Below are positions 1 through 12,234 of a stretch of DNA of 64,000 nucleotides, in pieces. How positions within the stretch are numbered: the stretch's first letter is position 1; every line of letters begins with the position of its first letter. The position numbers and the translations under genes were made by a program. Below the pieces are notes generated by a model that was not told the DNA's origin, did not search any database, and was given only the letters and a program-made list of their open reading frames with translations. The DNA is from Fulvia fulva (taxonomy: Eukaryota > Ascomycota > Dothideomycetes > Mycosphaerellales > Mycosphaerellaceae). The DNA is taken from positions 2,232,001 to 2,296,000 of the forward strand of contig NC_063014.1 of assembly GCF_020509005.1 (NCBI RefSeq), given 5' to 3'.

Positions 1-1320
1 AGGAAGTGACGGTTGTCTTATATTAGGGTAGGTAACCCTAGCTAGTTTGTCCTTATTCCTAATAGCCTACTAAGCTATAGAAAGGTGTAGGCACTTGCTT
101 ATAGAATGGTTACTATTGTAGAGATAGTTCGTAAGCTTGCCCTAGAAACCCTTCTTAGCGATTATAGCTGTCCCTAAATCAATTATTGATTCTTGCTTCT
201 CCCTAAGAATAGTAAGAATGTCTTATAGTAAGAGATTCACCTAGGCATCAATTGCATCGAAAATTAAGCTAAATGAGTCTAGTAGAGCTACTAAGAGTTG
301 CTAGATCTTTCTGTCCTTAGTCTTAATGTCTTAGAACTAAGGCGAGATTAAAACAGCCCTCCTTATAATTAAGCTAAGCTCCTACTAGGCGTTATCTATT
401 GACTAGCCGTCTATTCTTACGATATTAGTATATTGCTAAAGCAAACTTCTTCTAGTAGCGAGAAGTCTTCTCTTATATTTAGCTTTAGCCTATTCCTATA
501 ACTCCTTTATATACCGGATCTCGTATATTATCTCTTAATTATCTATCGATAGACAGATGTACATCTTTTATAGGGCCGTTATATTATACCGTCTATACAA
601 TACCTTCCTTATCGTATAATTTAAAGGAAGGGATGACTCTAATAATATAGAGGGTGTCGCTATAGATAGGATTATAGCGAGAATATCCGTAATAATGTCT
701 TCTAGGACCTAGTTAACCTACTTTAATACTAGGTATATTCTTATTAGCTTGAACTATATTTCGTAGTTCTCTCTTATTAGAATAGGTACTACTCCCTTTC
801 TCGAGAACCTAGTCTCGTTCTCTATTTTTTATAAGTTAAGGGACAGGTTAGCTACCCTTAGGTAAAAGGATGTATTCGGTCGTATACGATCGGATCGAAA
901 TAGAATAAACCGAACGCGAGGTTAATAGCGGAGAGGATAGCTATCCGCCGGGAAGAGAAGGAAAGTCGGTCGGTAAGGATCGTGTTAGTACTAAGACACT
1001 ATAGCGTAACTCTCTTAGTAGAGGGGGTTTCTAAGACACTACGGCTCTCTTAGAATAAACAGTTAGTCGATACGAACGCGATGTCCGGAGAGCGACTCTT
1101 CTTAGTAAGCTTGCCTACTTGTCTAAGGTATTAGTATAGGCTCCCTAACTCGGAGTCTAATAGTACCTTAGTAGGCTCTTTTACGTCTTATATATACCTA
1201 TAGCACGGCTATAGCTTCCTATATAAGGCGGGTACGGCCTCTAGTCTAACATCCTTTTGTTCTAAAGAGGAATAACTCTAATACGACTTTATCGAGGGTG
1301 AAATACCGAGTTACTATCCC
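1..1320. repeat. RIP-degraded unassigned repeat
   Basis: This stretch has the same dinucleotide signature as the identified transposons: CA and TG are very rare, TA is in excess and CG is kept. No readable protein domain was found on either strand. A Copia-type primer-binding-site motif follows at 1321-1332, so the sequence to its left could be the leader or gag of an old minus-strand Copia element. That is inference from position only. Confidence 0.5.
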
Positions 1321-1345
1321 GGGCTTATAACCTATTAAATAGGCT
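1321..1345 (-). repeat. Remnant of Copia PBS and 5' LTR edge
   Basis: GGGCTTATAACC at 1321-1332 followed by TATTAAATAGG matches the PBS/LTR junction of the better preserved Copia element at 39061-39083 (GGGCTCATAACC then TGTTAAACAGG), allowing C-to-T at CpA and G-to-A at TpG. The remaining LTR sequence to the right does not clearly match, so this is probably a different Copia family using the same primer. Its outer LTR edge was not located. Confidence 0.4.
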
Positions 1346-2474
1346 CGAGTTACGTAGTAGTAGAAGACGGCGGATTATATAAAAGACAAAGAAGGACCTA
1401 ATAGGATAGCGTATATCTATATATAGTATTACTAGTATTAGTATTAGTAGATACTAGGTGTCCGGATGTTTACTATCCTATAGGCTAGTAAACCCTAGTC
1501 ATATGATCTAGTTATATAACATACCTACACCTATATACTTGACCTACGGCCTATATATATTCAACAAAAACGATTAATAAAGAATACGAGTTAGTCGTAC
1601 CAATACAAAATTCCTAGCTTACTAGTATTCCTAGCTTACTAGTACTTTACGTTAGTATAATAGTAAAGAGCTTATTAAGGACGGCCGCCTATGTAGAATA
1701 TTTAAGGATAGGGGAAATAGTAAGCTTACCGACCTCGGTACCGACCTCGGTATTATCTAAGATACCGATAACCTTAATAAGGGTACGGTAAGAGTTAGCT
1801 ATATACTCGTTCTATAGTAGTAAGACCGATATTCTATTACTCTCTAGTAGATCGACCCTTACCTTATTTTAGGCGATAATAATAGTACCCTCGATACCTT
1901 ACGGAAGTAGTATATCGACTAGGTAGTAGAGTTTTACTAGAAGTTAAAGAGGCCTTCCGAAAGCCCTATAGAGTTTAAGTACCGGCGTCTAGTTCCTAGT
2001 ATTATATTTATACTGACTATATCGCTAGGAGGGACTCTTACTAATAACCGACGCTATAGTCGGACTTAAGAACTAGTAGGATACGGACGTAATCCTTAAT
2101 ACTCGAGAATAGCTTTAAGATATAGTAAATAAGGATACTAGCCCGCTAAACCGGCGACTTACTACGTAGCGTCGAAAGGCTACCCTTATATTTAACGAGT
2201 AGCTTAATACTACACGACTTATCGAAAAGAACTACTTCCCCGGTAAAAATAGCTACTTTAGGAACCTTAGTAATAATACGGACTAGAAGAAGATACTACT
2301 ACGGAAGAGTATAGAGAAGATAGTAGTAGGTAAGGATACTATATAGGAATAGACTAATAACCTACTTAATACGAAGTAGATCTAAGTCTAGAGTAGGTTA
2401 GGTAGGAGGACTATTAAGGTTAGGGAGTTAAGGTAGTTTATATAGGTAGTAGTTTTTCCTCTTAACTTCTAACC
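1346..2474. repeat. RIP-degraded unassigned repeat with ORF remnant
   Basis: Nothing certain is encoded here. A plus-strand frame from about 1828 to 2330 reads as protein if TAA/TAG are taken as mutated CAA/CAG/TGG codons, with hydrophilic gag-like character, but I cannot name a family. A short tandem duplication (ACCGACCTCGGT twice) lies near 1730-1755. Confidence 0.35.
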
Positions 2475-2476
2475 TT

Positions 2477-3028
2477 AATTTAACTAGCTTCTAGTTCTAG
2501 TACCTAGTTTCTAGTATACTTCACTAATTTCTAGGCTATATCCTTAAGTTAAGAGCGAGCTTACTACGAAGACTAGCCTTTTAACTTAGCCTCCTTAGCC
2601 CCTTATAGAGTAAACTTACGATCTCCTTAATATCTCTAGACTAACTACTTAACTAGACGCCGGGTCCGCTTTCCTTACGTATAACTTATAGATATAGTCT
2701 CTTAATTTATATAAGGCGTAGTAGAGGTGAAACTAGAGACAGTTTTGTAATAGGGCAGGATATATTAACGAGGTAAGGGCCCCTCTAGACCCTAGAATTT
2801 ACGCGTCGAATCTTGTTAACCTTTAGCGGTTAATTACGTAGCGGGGGTATATAGAGGTACTACTAAGATATATAGAGCTAGGAGGCGACCTTAGTAGCGA
2901 GGTGGGATTTATAAAGGAATTTCTCTATAACGTAAAAATATAGGAATCTAAGAATTTCAGATTTATTATTTTCTAGGATCTTAGTATTTATTTTACGGCC
3001 CGCGGACCGGTAAATATATATACCTACG
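2477..3028 (+). repeat. LTR of Gypsy-3 type, left part (split by LINE-F)
   Basis: This segment is the reverse complement, with RIP-type differences, of the left LTR of the Gypsy-3 element at 58.7-59.3 kb. The match continues on the other side of the LINE insertion at 9407-9480, so the LTR was interrupted there. The 14 bases TATATATACCTACG at 3015-3028 are repeated at 9407-9420 and form the target-site duplication. The sequence left of 2477 does not match Gypsy-3 internal sequence, so this is probably a solo or otherwise separated LTR. No clean 5-bp LTR target duplication was found. Confidence 0.7.
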
Positions 3029-3454
3029 GCAGACGATACCGACGGATACGGTAGAGATAGAGACCGGAACACTACCAATAGCCTAATATATAAGGGGAAT
3101 AAGAACCTAGTACGCCGCGAAGATAAGTAACTATCTAGTATAGACTACTATCTAAGAGGTAAAGAGGAAGATCGCGAACCGCTACTAGAGAGGACGCGGA
3201 TATAGGACAAGCTAAAAGGAGGATGACCTTAAGACCTTAGTAGCTATATAAGTAAGTACTAAATAGTAGGAGCGGAAAGCAGAGGAGTAGAGAGTCCGCT
3301 AGGCCTATAGAAGTAAGGCAAAGACCTAGAGCTCGTAGAATAAGTAGCGAGATACCTAGAGGAGTAGGAATAGAAAAAGAGACCCCCTAAGACAATAGGC
3401 CTAATAGTACTTCGAACCTTCTAGAGACATAACTACTAACTATATAAGGACCTT

Positions 3455-6400
3455 TAAACTATATAAAGTCGATAGACCGGGAGAAATACGGCGCATTCGA
3501 CAGCGCGTATTAAGAGTAACTTAGGAACGTATAAAGCAACTGTCCGCACCGGATGCCTATCGAGATATATAGCTCTAAAGCTAGCCTGTTTCGAGGTTCT
3601 GGTCACCCCGTTTCTACAGCTTATCTACGGCCCTAAGCCCCCTTCTAGACTAGCCGAAACTTAGCTAGAACATCACCTAACTTAGATCATAAGCTATACT
3701 AGCAATTCACTACAAACCCACTACACACCCTTAACGTATACAGCCCGCGTAATATATAGAACACTTATAAGACCTTACGCTATAACCTAAACGGCCGCCC
3801 GCTAGTCCTCTCGAAAAGGAGAAGGCGAACTAGAGACATAGACTCTAGATTAGAAGCCTAGCTAGCGAGCATTAAGCAACTTATAAGGGAAACATACGCC
3901 TACTAAAAACAGACACAAAGTACACTACTACTAAGCTAGTAATAACATAGCTAGTAACAATAGCTAAACTAGTAATAGCTATAGCAACCGCGACTATAAA
4001 TATAGGGCAAGCCTCCCCTCCGGGTTAACTAAACCTCTATATAGAAGGACCTCTATAAAGAGGCTTAAGAGATACTCGAAGTAGATAAGCGCCTAGCTAG
4101 GGCGTATAAGAACACGATCGCCCAACTCCTCGGAGCCCTTAAGGCACTCGAACATTAGATCCCGAGAGCAATCTAGTAGATAATATAGAAAGCTACTACC
4201 TAGTATACTCCTTTATAGGCAAATATAGTAGCCAGCTCCCCTAACCTACGGACCTAAAGGACAAACAACGCTATTAGAGTGTACGTTACGGACCCGGAGG
4301 AGAAGCGAGAGCTAGAGGGCCTAATAAGTAAGGAGCTAGTAGACAGGATTGGCTAGAAGGAGATAGTAGGAGCTAAAATCGAGCCTAGAGGAGTAATACG
4401 CCTCTTTTTAGTATAGGAGACAGACCAACAAAAGCTCGAGACCCTTAAGGACTAGACAGTTAAGGTAGCGAGGTCGGCAAAGGTCTCTTACTAGTAGTTT
4501 ACGGTAATAGCCTATAGGGTACTAAGGACCTCTAGGGTAGAGAACGACCTCGCCCTACTCTAGATATAGAACTAGAACACTATACCGGGAGTACGCTTTA
4601 CTAAAGTAGTATAGCTAAATAAGAACGTCGAAGCTACTAAGATATACTCCTCTCTAATCGTCTAGATAGCTACCGCGGAATAAGCGAACTAGGTCCTAAA
4701 AGGAGGACTATTCTAGCAATACAAACGCCTCGACACGGAGATATATAAGAGTAGCCACAGAGTGCTCCAATGCTTTCACTACTAATAATACGGCCATATC
4801 GCGCTAAATTGTACCGAGAAGACCCCGAAGTACCTATACTTCGTAGGACCGTATTAGGGGAAATAATACCTACGGGAGGAATCGAGGTACGCGTACTACG
4901 GCCGTAAACACCCGGTATACTCGAACTAATGCCTTATAAGGATAGTAGCGCAAGAAAAGGCCCTCTAGGCTAGGGTAACAACTCCGGCGAGGTACTCTAT
5001 ACTAACGCTTAGCAATTCCTAGTATAGAGGATTCGAGGCCGTAAAGAGGAAAAGGATAGACAAAGCGATATAAAACATATAGTAGAGCACTTATATACCG
5101 CCGGGACGCCTAAGGGAGCTATAGAGGGCGGCAAATGAAGCTAGATAGATACGAATCTTTAGGCACCCCCTAACGACCGAACGCTAACTAACCTAATAGG
5201 ACAGCGCGATAAACGAAGGAGCTATATAGCTAACGATCACCCTAATAGAACTTATCCTAGCTAGTCCGTAATGCTAATATAAGCTAACCTTACTATTATA
5301 TAGTATAACGTTAATAAAAGTAAGGACAAGGTTCAACTCTACTTCCTCTAGGAACTCGACGACTAAAGGCATTATATCGTAGCGATATAAGAGCTATAGC
5401 TAAACCTATACACTCGAAGACCTACTACCTATACTAACCTACGGTACTATATAGCTATCGAGGGAGGCATAGGCTATACCCTAAGGACATATATATACGT
5501 TAGTAAAGCATTACGTACGGACGCCTAGAAGGTAATCTCGTACCCGGAAGGGAGTTAAGGAGACATTACGACTATCTGAATTACTACGAGTCAGGGACCT
5601 ATCTAGATATATAACGTCTATAACCCTCCTCCTTAGGGAAGAACGAGTAGAGACCTCGGTACGCTAGCACGACTTGACTAGATACTCGACTAAGGGGACA
5701 TAAACTATATCCTCCTAGGCGACTTTAACCTCTACTACCTAACGTAGGGCCTAGAATTCACCCCCCCCTTACGTATATCTAGATAGTAAGCTCCTAGAGA
5801 TTACGAAAAGTAGGGACATAGAGCTCGTAACCCTAAAGGGTATAGAAACGTAGAAGGTAAGAATAAGCGCGAGTACTATCGACCTATACTTCCTATCGAG
5901 GGACGTAGTAACGAGGCTAGTAGAGTATAGACCTAATCTTGCCCTAGAGATAGGGTCAGACCACATCCCTATCTAGATAACGATAGCGACGGGGATAGAA
6001 GAGGAGCCTCGGGGTGAAAAGCGCCTTAACTAGAAAAAAGCTCCCTAGGAGGAGATCCGGAATCTACTTAAATAGTACCTAAATAATACTAGTATCGGGG
6101 AGACGGAAGCCGAGCTTAATAGTACGGCAGAATAGATAACAACGACGATATAGTAGGCGGCCGAGGAATATATACTAGAACTAAGGCCCTCGAAGCACTA
6201 GAAGCCCTACTAGACCCTAGAGTGCTTAGCTAAAGTCAAGGACGTAAGGAGAGTAAGGCGAAAATAGACGAAGGAGTAAAGCTAAGAAGCGTAGGACGAG
6301 TACTAGGAAGTAAGTTAGGCAAAGAAGGCCTAAATACGACGAGACAAGCGATAAGACTAGAGGGTAACTATAGGTCTTATAATAGAGAACCCGGAGTAGA

Positions 6401-8838
6401 TATAGCGGCTTATAAAGTAGGTAAGGGCCGGAGACGGGGACAGGGCACTACACTTCCCCCTAATCTAGGATACGATAGGCATAATATAGACGACGCCGGA
6501 AGGGAAGGCGAAGGCGTTTGCCGACCACTTCTTTACGATATAGTTAACGGCCGACCTAACGGACATAGAGGAGAGATCTACCCGGAGCCACTCGATATAT
6601 ACTAGATAGTAGGCGAGGAGGAGATAAAGGAGATTATAGGAAAGCTAAAGGGTCGTAAGGCCCCGGGACCCGACGGAATCCTAAACCTCCTCCTTAAAGA
6701 ATATAAAGAAGAAGTCGCCCTACACCTCGCCGAACTATTTACGGCTTGCCTACGTAAGGGGTACTACCTACGGCTATTTAGGCGGGTCCTTATAGTCGTC
6801 CTAAAGAAGCTATAGAAGGAAGACTATATAAAGCTAAAGTCCTATAGGCCGATCGTACTCCTAAACACAATTAGAAAGATACTAGAGAAGGTCGTAGTAA
6901 GAAGAATTATATAGCTCGTCGAGGACAATAACCTACTCCTAGAGACACAGATAGGTAGTAGGAGCAAACGATCTACCCTAACGGCTATAGAGCTTATTAC
7001 CGAATAGATTTATACTCTCTAGTACTATAGACGGAACAGGGTTATATTACTATTGTCTCTCGATATCTTAGGGGCATTTGATAACGTCTCCTACGAGCGA
7101 CTCCTCTATATCCTACGGCAAAAAGGAATCCCGCGGTAGGTAATAAGTTTCGTAAACTCCTTCCTTAAGGAGAGAATAATATAGATTGTCCTTAGGAAGC
7201 GTAAGGAGGGTAACCTTATATATATAGAATACGGGATCTCCTAGGGCTTAATACTATCCCCGATCCTCTTCTTAATCTTTATAGCGGACCTAATCCCACT
7301 ACTTACCTCACTATAAACGTCGGCCTCGGGGTTCGTCGACGATACGAACATCCTAGCCTAGTTAACGACGACCGAAGAAAACTACTAGCTACTTATAGAA
7401 AGACACGAGGTATACGAGGAATAGGCACGTCGACACGGCGCCCGTTTCGCCCCGGAAAAGTACTAACTTATCTACTTTAGTAAGGCAAGAACCTACTATA
7501 ACATATAAGTAACGGTAACTATCTAGAGTTACGTAACAAAGCCCTCTCCCAAATTACGAGTCCTAGGAATCTCGCTAGACCCTAAGCTTAGCTAGAACCC
7601 CTAGATTAGGAAAGCGTAGAATAGAGCCTAGGTTAACGAGGCTATAATAACTAGACTCACAACGTTAATATAGGGAGCTACGTTTAATAAGGTAAGGATT
7701 ATATATAAGACGATCGTAAAACTAGTAATGCTCTACGGGGCCTAGATATAGGGGATAGGAGGAGTAGGTAAACCGATCCCGAAGCGGATAGAGGGACCCC
7801 TTAACCGGACGTAGGCCGCGAACCTTAGACGGATACTAGGTACCTATAAGACAACGCTAACAAGAGTAGCGGAGGTAGAGATAGGGTCCCCCCCGATTAA
7901 ACATTATATTAAGGGAATAAGGATCTAATACGCTAGGAAGACGGCGGATTATCTAGGATAATAAGCTATTCGGGACTCTACGGAGAAGATCGCTAGGAGG
8001 TACGACCGACTACCTAGCCTTAGGGTACGTTAAAGCTAAAAGCAAGACGACCTACGTACGTTTGAAGTCGTTAAGCGAACCTAGGAGTAGCTAGAGAGGA
8101 AGGAGGAGGAGGAAAAGGCACGGAGGAAACAGGGTAATAAGGTAAAGACGTAAAGCCTCGTAGAGTAGGTAGCGAGCTACCTTTAGGAACAGGAATAGAA
8201 AGAGAATTCCCTACTAAATCGAGGACCCCTAGCCTTACGCCCCTTCTAGAGACATAACTACCTACTTTACCGTAACCTAATAAGGGCCGAAGTAAGCATC
8301 GCGATATAGATTAGGTCCGAATATATCGGGTTAAGGGCCTACCTAGATAGAAGGAAAGTCCCGGACGTATATAGCCTAGTATACTAGTATAACTACCCGT
8401 TATAGAACCCGGAGTATATAATACTACGGTGCCCGTAATAGGTAGAAGGACGAGGCTAGTAGAGAGCTAAGGTAGTAAGACGTAACTACTAGTTAATCGT
8501 AACGGACAAGCGAGACGTAAAACGGATAGTATAGTAGATACTATAGTAGGGCTTTCTTAAACAGTTCGCGCTAGCTAGTAAGACGGAGGAGTAGATAGAG
8601 AAGAGGCGGGAGGTCAAGGGGGTGTAGATAGGGTAGTCATTAGGGTAGGCCTATAATACTAGTGTACTCTTAATAAGGAAAACACGAAAGAAAGCAAGGT
8701 TAAGAACGTATAGGAGAGGAGAGGGGTTTTTTACTCTATAATACGAGTTTCCCCTTTATAACTAGAAGTAGGTAGTATAGCTATATAGGCCAACAGGCTC
8801 TATAACAGCTTAATGAACAATATATATATATATATATA
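3455..8838 (+). mobile_element. LINE-1, near full-length Tad1-like non-LTR retrotransposon (dead)
   Basis: Domains appear in the order expected for Tad1-clade LINEs. A gag-like CCHC knuckle lies near 4770-4815; it reads C-x3-Y with GHIALNC, the second Cys being Tyr and two Gln codons being stops. An exonuclease-endonuclease-phosphatase domain spans about 5280-5975, with LLGDFN near 5710 and GSDHIPI near 5950. A reverse transcriptase follows (about 6640-7360), with KLKSYRPI near 6830 and FVDDTN near 7331. A Cys/His-rich tail lies near 8420. The 3' end is a (TA)n tract at about 8820-8846. It sits inside LINE-F with TATATAAGGACCTT duplicated at 3441-3454 and 8839-8852. Frequent TAG/TAA at former CAG/CAA/TGG codons make it non-functional. 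Confidence 0.85.
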
Positions 8839-8846
8839 TATATAAG
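8818..8846. repeat. (TA)n 3' tail of LINE-1
   Basis: A pure TA dinucleotide run follows the LINE-1 end (AACAGCTTAATGAACAA). It takes the place of a poly(A) tail and merges with the target duplication. Confidence 0.8.
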
Positions 8847-9406
8847 GACCTTACTAGGGCCGTAGTAAGTATAGCGATCCAAATTAGGTCCGAATATATC
8901 GGGTTAAGGGCCTACCTATTTAGAAGATACGTACTAGATATCGAGAGCTTAGCTTACTAATGTAGCTACCTATCGTAAAACACGGAGTATATACTTCTAT
9001 AATCCCCGTAGTAGGTAAGCGGTAGGGATACGTAGAGATATTAAGTAGAGAGAAGGGACTATAAGTCTCTTATCGAAGATAAAGGTAATATCCGCCGGAT
9101 TATACGATAGATACTACAATAAGGTTTCTTCTAACAATTTAGCCTAGTAAAGGAGACGGAAGAGTAGAAAGACAAGAGGCGGAAGCTAGAGGGGTTGTAG
9201 ATAGGGTGGTTATTAGGGTAGGCCTATAATACTAGCGTACCCTTAATAAGGAAAGCGTAAGGTATAGGGACGAGAGATAGGACCTATAGGAAAGAGGAGG
9301 GGTTTTTACCGACATAGTTTCCCCTTTATATATAGCAAATAAGATAGTATAGCTATATAGGCTATAGGGCACTATAATAGCTTAATAAAATATCTATCTA
9401 TCTATC

Positions 9407-9480
9407 TATATATACCTACGCGTAAGCTATTCTAAGGTTACTAGGCGCGCCCTTACTTACTAGGGTAGTTAGTCGTCTAT
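9407..9480 (+). repeat. LTR of Gypsy-3 type, right part
   Basis: This is the continuation of the LTR at 2477-3028 after the LINE-F insertion. Its reverse complement matches 58668-58735, where it is contiguous with the rest of the LTR, including a GGGCGCGCC-containing block. The following bases to 9536 show nothing recognisable. Confidence 0.65.
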
Positions 9481-9536
9481 ACTAGGCTATCTATAATAGA
9501 GCTTATACTATATAAGGTATAATAGAGCTCTTATAG

Positions 9537-9725
9537 TGTTACGGGCGAGGGGGCTATAGTATAGTTAGGTCAAGATATATATAGTTACGTAAACTATCTA
9601 AGAGGTCTAAGGGAAGGCGAATAGATCAAGAAACCGGAAGGGCGCTAGCGCGCGGAGTTACGGCCGATAACGTCGATATGTTACGGGGTAGTACGTAAAG
9701 TAAGTAAAAGGGCTATCTCGTAATA
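9537..9725 (-). repeat. Gypsy-1 3' LTR
   Basis: A 189-bp block starts TGTTACGGG and ends CTCGTAATA (RIP-altered CGTAACA). It is followed inward at 9728-9745 by a pyrimidine run (CCCCCCTCCTTAAAG), which on the minus strand is a polypurine tract. It therefore marks the 3' end of a minus-strand LTR element. The matching 5' LTR was not found in the window. Confidence 0.65.
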
Positions 9726-11078
9726 GTACCCCCCCTCCTTAAAGAAGGAGCTCCTACGACGTTACTACTACGTTTAGTACTCAAAACGTAAAGTAGACCG
9801 TTACTAGTATAACTATTATTACTTGTTTTAAGAGCTTATTTATTATATCTAGTACGTGTCGCGGAGTAATAGTAATTATAGCCTAGCTTTCTAGGAAGTA
9901 GCGCTACTAACTCCCCTTTAGCCGATAGGAAGCCGTTGTCTTATAGAGTTAGTATATACGGGTTAAGGATTAACGCTAGACTATATTAGGTTACCGGCTC
10001 GGTAAGACCGTCGAAGGCGGGCTTTAGTTTATTAGGGTATCTCTAGTAGAAGGCTAACGCTAGCTCCTCGTATCCTAGTAATACTACTAACTACCTAGCC
10101 TAGCTCTAGGTATAGTTCTTCTATCGTACTATATACTAAATGTCGTTATATCTAACCTTAGAGTTAACTAAGTCTTCGACTTCGTAGTCTTTAAATACTT
10201 AGCCCTCGCGCTCGACGAATATAGGCGCCGGTATTAGTTCTCGCTATCTAGGTATTCTCTTCGTAGCGGTAGGCCTTAGTTTACTCGTATAAAACACGTT
10301 ATATATCTATATATCTATCGTAAGCTCTAGTTTATACAAGCGCCTACCTATAGGTCTAGTAACCTTAAATAGCCTAAGGAACTTATAGTTAAGCTTCTTA
10401 CTTAGGTGCGTAGTCTTCATATTACGGGCATCTAATAGTACTATATTACTAGGTCTATAGGCTAGTCCGGGCGCTCGCCTTATATTAGCCGCGTCTATAG
10501 TACGGCTCTATATAAGGGCGTATAAGTCTCGGCGCTACTCGAGTCGCTCGCGGCATATCGACTCGAGTACTTATCTCATATACTACTATATATCCTATAT
10601 ACTATTAACTAAGTTGTCGGCTACTTTAATATTAGGGACTTCTCTTATAGTAACTTACGGTATAGCGAGGGTAGTAAACTCTATCCGTAGGTAACGCCCG
10701 GAGTCTAGAAAGAACGGAGTTATACCTATACTAGCTAACTCGTAGTTATTAGGGGCGAACTCCGTATTAGGTAGTAGCTCTACTTAGTTATCTTGTTAAT
10801 AGTTATAGTATACGCGTAGATATTACTTAAGTATTTAGTTTATACGTTCTAATTGTCTATCTGTCTCCGGATAGAAGGCTATAGAAAGATTTTGCTTAAT
10901 ACTAAGCCGTACGTAGATACGGCGGAATAGCGTACTAACGAATTAAATACCGCGGTCGCTTATAGCTACTTCCGGTAGACTATATAATTAGAAGATATAG
11001 TTATAAAAGAGGACTATAGTATACTTAGCTTCTAAGCTATTAGTTAGGATCAACTATACTCGCTTAGTAGATGTATTA

Positions 11079-11323
11079 GTAACTATTAAACAGGTACGGA
11101 TAGATAGTAGCGGAGTAGAGTAAGAGATTAATCTTTGACTAACTTATAGTACGAGCATATAGTAATATATTAGGAACTAATGTGTTGATTATATTAGATG
11201 TCTATCTAAGCTAAAGGGGAGAGAAGGTATCTCTCTATAAGCTAAGTCATCGTAGATGCCTTAGGCTACTAGATCACTTTCTAATTGTTGACTCCCTTTG
11301 AGATACTACATCTTAACAGTAAC
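11079..11323 (-). mobile_element. Copia solo LTR with GTAAC duplication
   Basis: A 235-bp LTR at 11084-11318 (TATTAAACAGG...CATCTTAACA) matches both LTRs of the Copia element at 33.7-39.3 kb. Its first dinucleotide is TG changed to TA. The 5-bp flanks GTAAC (11079-11083 and 11319-11323) are identical. It lies in the Gypsy-1 integrase region. Orientation is inferred from the full element. It is more RIP-mutated than the full Copia LTRs. Confidence 0.85.
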
Positions 11324-11706
11324 TATTATAATGTGTTTATATACTAGACCCGTCTCTAGGTCTTTACTTAGCGGTAGGTCGACGATCAAATCGATAGTAA
11401 TGTGCTTCTATTTGTGTCCTAGTATATAATAGGGCGACAATATGCCCTGCTTTAGAAGTCTCGAGGGAGTTAAGCGCCGGTAGGTTAGGTAGTAGCGTAC
11501 GTATCTAGCTATATTACTAGCTATATTTAGCTAGAAGAGGTTCTGTTGTTATAGTAGGTTAAACGTCCTAGCCGTACCTTAGTAGCCTACTACCTTCTTA
11601 TTATAGTATCTACTAATTATACGTGTCCTACGGTTTTAGAAAGTAGGTATATAAAGCGCTTTATTAACGTAGAGTCTGTCTATAATAAAAGTATAGTCGC
11701 TAGCGG

Positions 11707-12226
11707 TGTTAGGGCGAGAGCCTGGCCTATAAGATATAAGGGTAAAAGCGAGAATATAGGTGCGAAGTATAGATACAAAGGGGTATAGTATGATTGCTAC
11801 ACAAAACAAAAGACGAAGAAAGCAAGAGAGGCCTAGGGAAGGCCAGATATTTATACGCGACCCTCGCGAGTACGTGTCCCCGTATCAATAGGGCTAACCC
11901 GTACGAAGCCGCGCTTAGTAGCTTTACTCAAAACCTTATTCCAACCTGCCCTACGTTCCGAGTCTTCCACGTGCTTCTTCTAGGGTCTAGCGTAGTCGCG
12001 GGTACTCGCGGGAGTACCGTGAGTCACATAGTCACGAGCCGAAGTGAATCTATTAAGGCTTAGTAGAGGGGTGAATTTGGAGGGCTAGGTCCCGTAGTAA
12101 ATGTTACGGGGCATATGATTCTTAGCGCTTATACACTAAGCTGGACTGTCACTTCTTGACGACTTCTAAGCACTCTAAGGCTCTTCTGTCCCTACCTTCT
12201 ATATACTCTATAGGGAGACTATAATA
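11707..12226 (-). repeat. Gypsy-2 3' LTR (left)
   Basis: A 520-bp LTR starting TGTTAGGGCGAG where the unmutated copy has TGTCAGGGCGAG, and ending GACTATAATA where the unmutated copy has GACCATGACA (both read on this strand). The 89-codon plus-strand open frame at 11794-12063 is LTR sequence, not a gene. Confidence 0.9.
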
Positions 12227-12234
12227 GTAGCCCC

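Larger units (their letters stand above)
3029..9406 (+). mobile_element. LINE-F, 5'-truncated, interrupted by LINE-1
   Basis: Non-LTR retrotransposon remnant in two pieces, 3029-3454 and 8853-9406. Together these match the contiguous 3' portion of LINE-G (about 43513-44488). It begins abruptly after the RT region, so it was 5'-truncated on insertion. The 3' end reads CTTAATAAAATATC followed by TCTA repeats, as in LINE-G and LINE-D. The flanking duplication is TATATATACCTACG (3015-3028 and 9407-9420). The target was a Gypsy-3-type LTR. All reading frames are broken by RIP-type stops. Confidence 0.8.

Noticed and set aside
2878..3078. 66-codon minus-strand open frame
   Set aside because: It spans the Gypsy-3-type LTR and the LINE-F edge and has no coding meaning.
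8818..8846. (TA)n tract as possible centromere or recombination hotspot
   Set aside because: It is simply the 3' tail of LINE-1, at the expected place beside the target duplication.
11794..12063. 89-codon open frame
   Set aside because: It lies inside the Gypsy-2 left LTR and has no domain.
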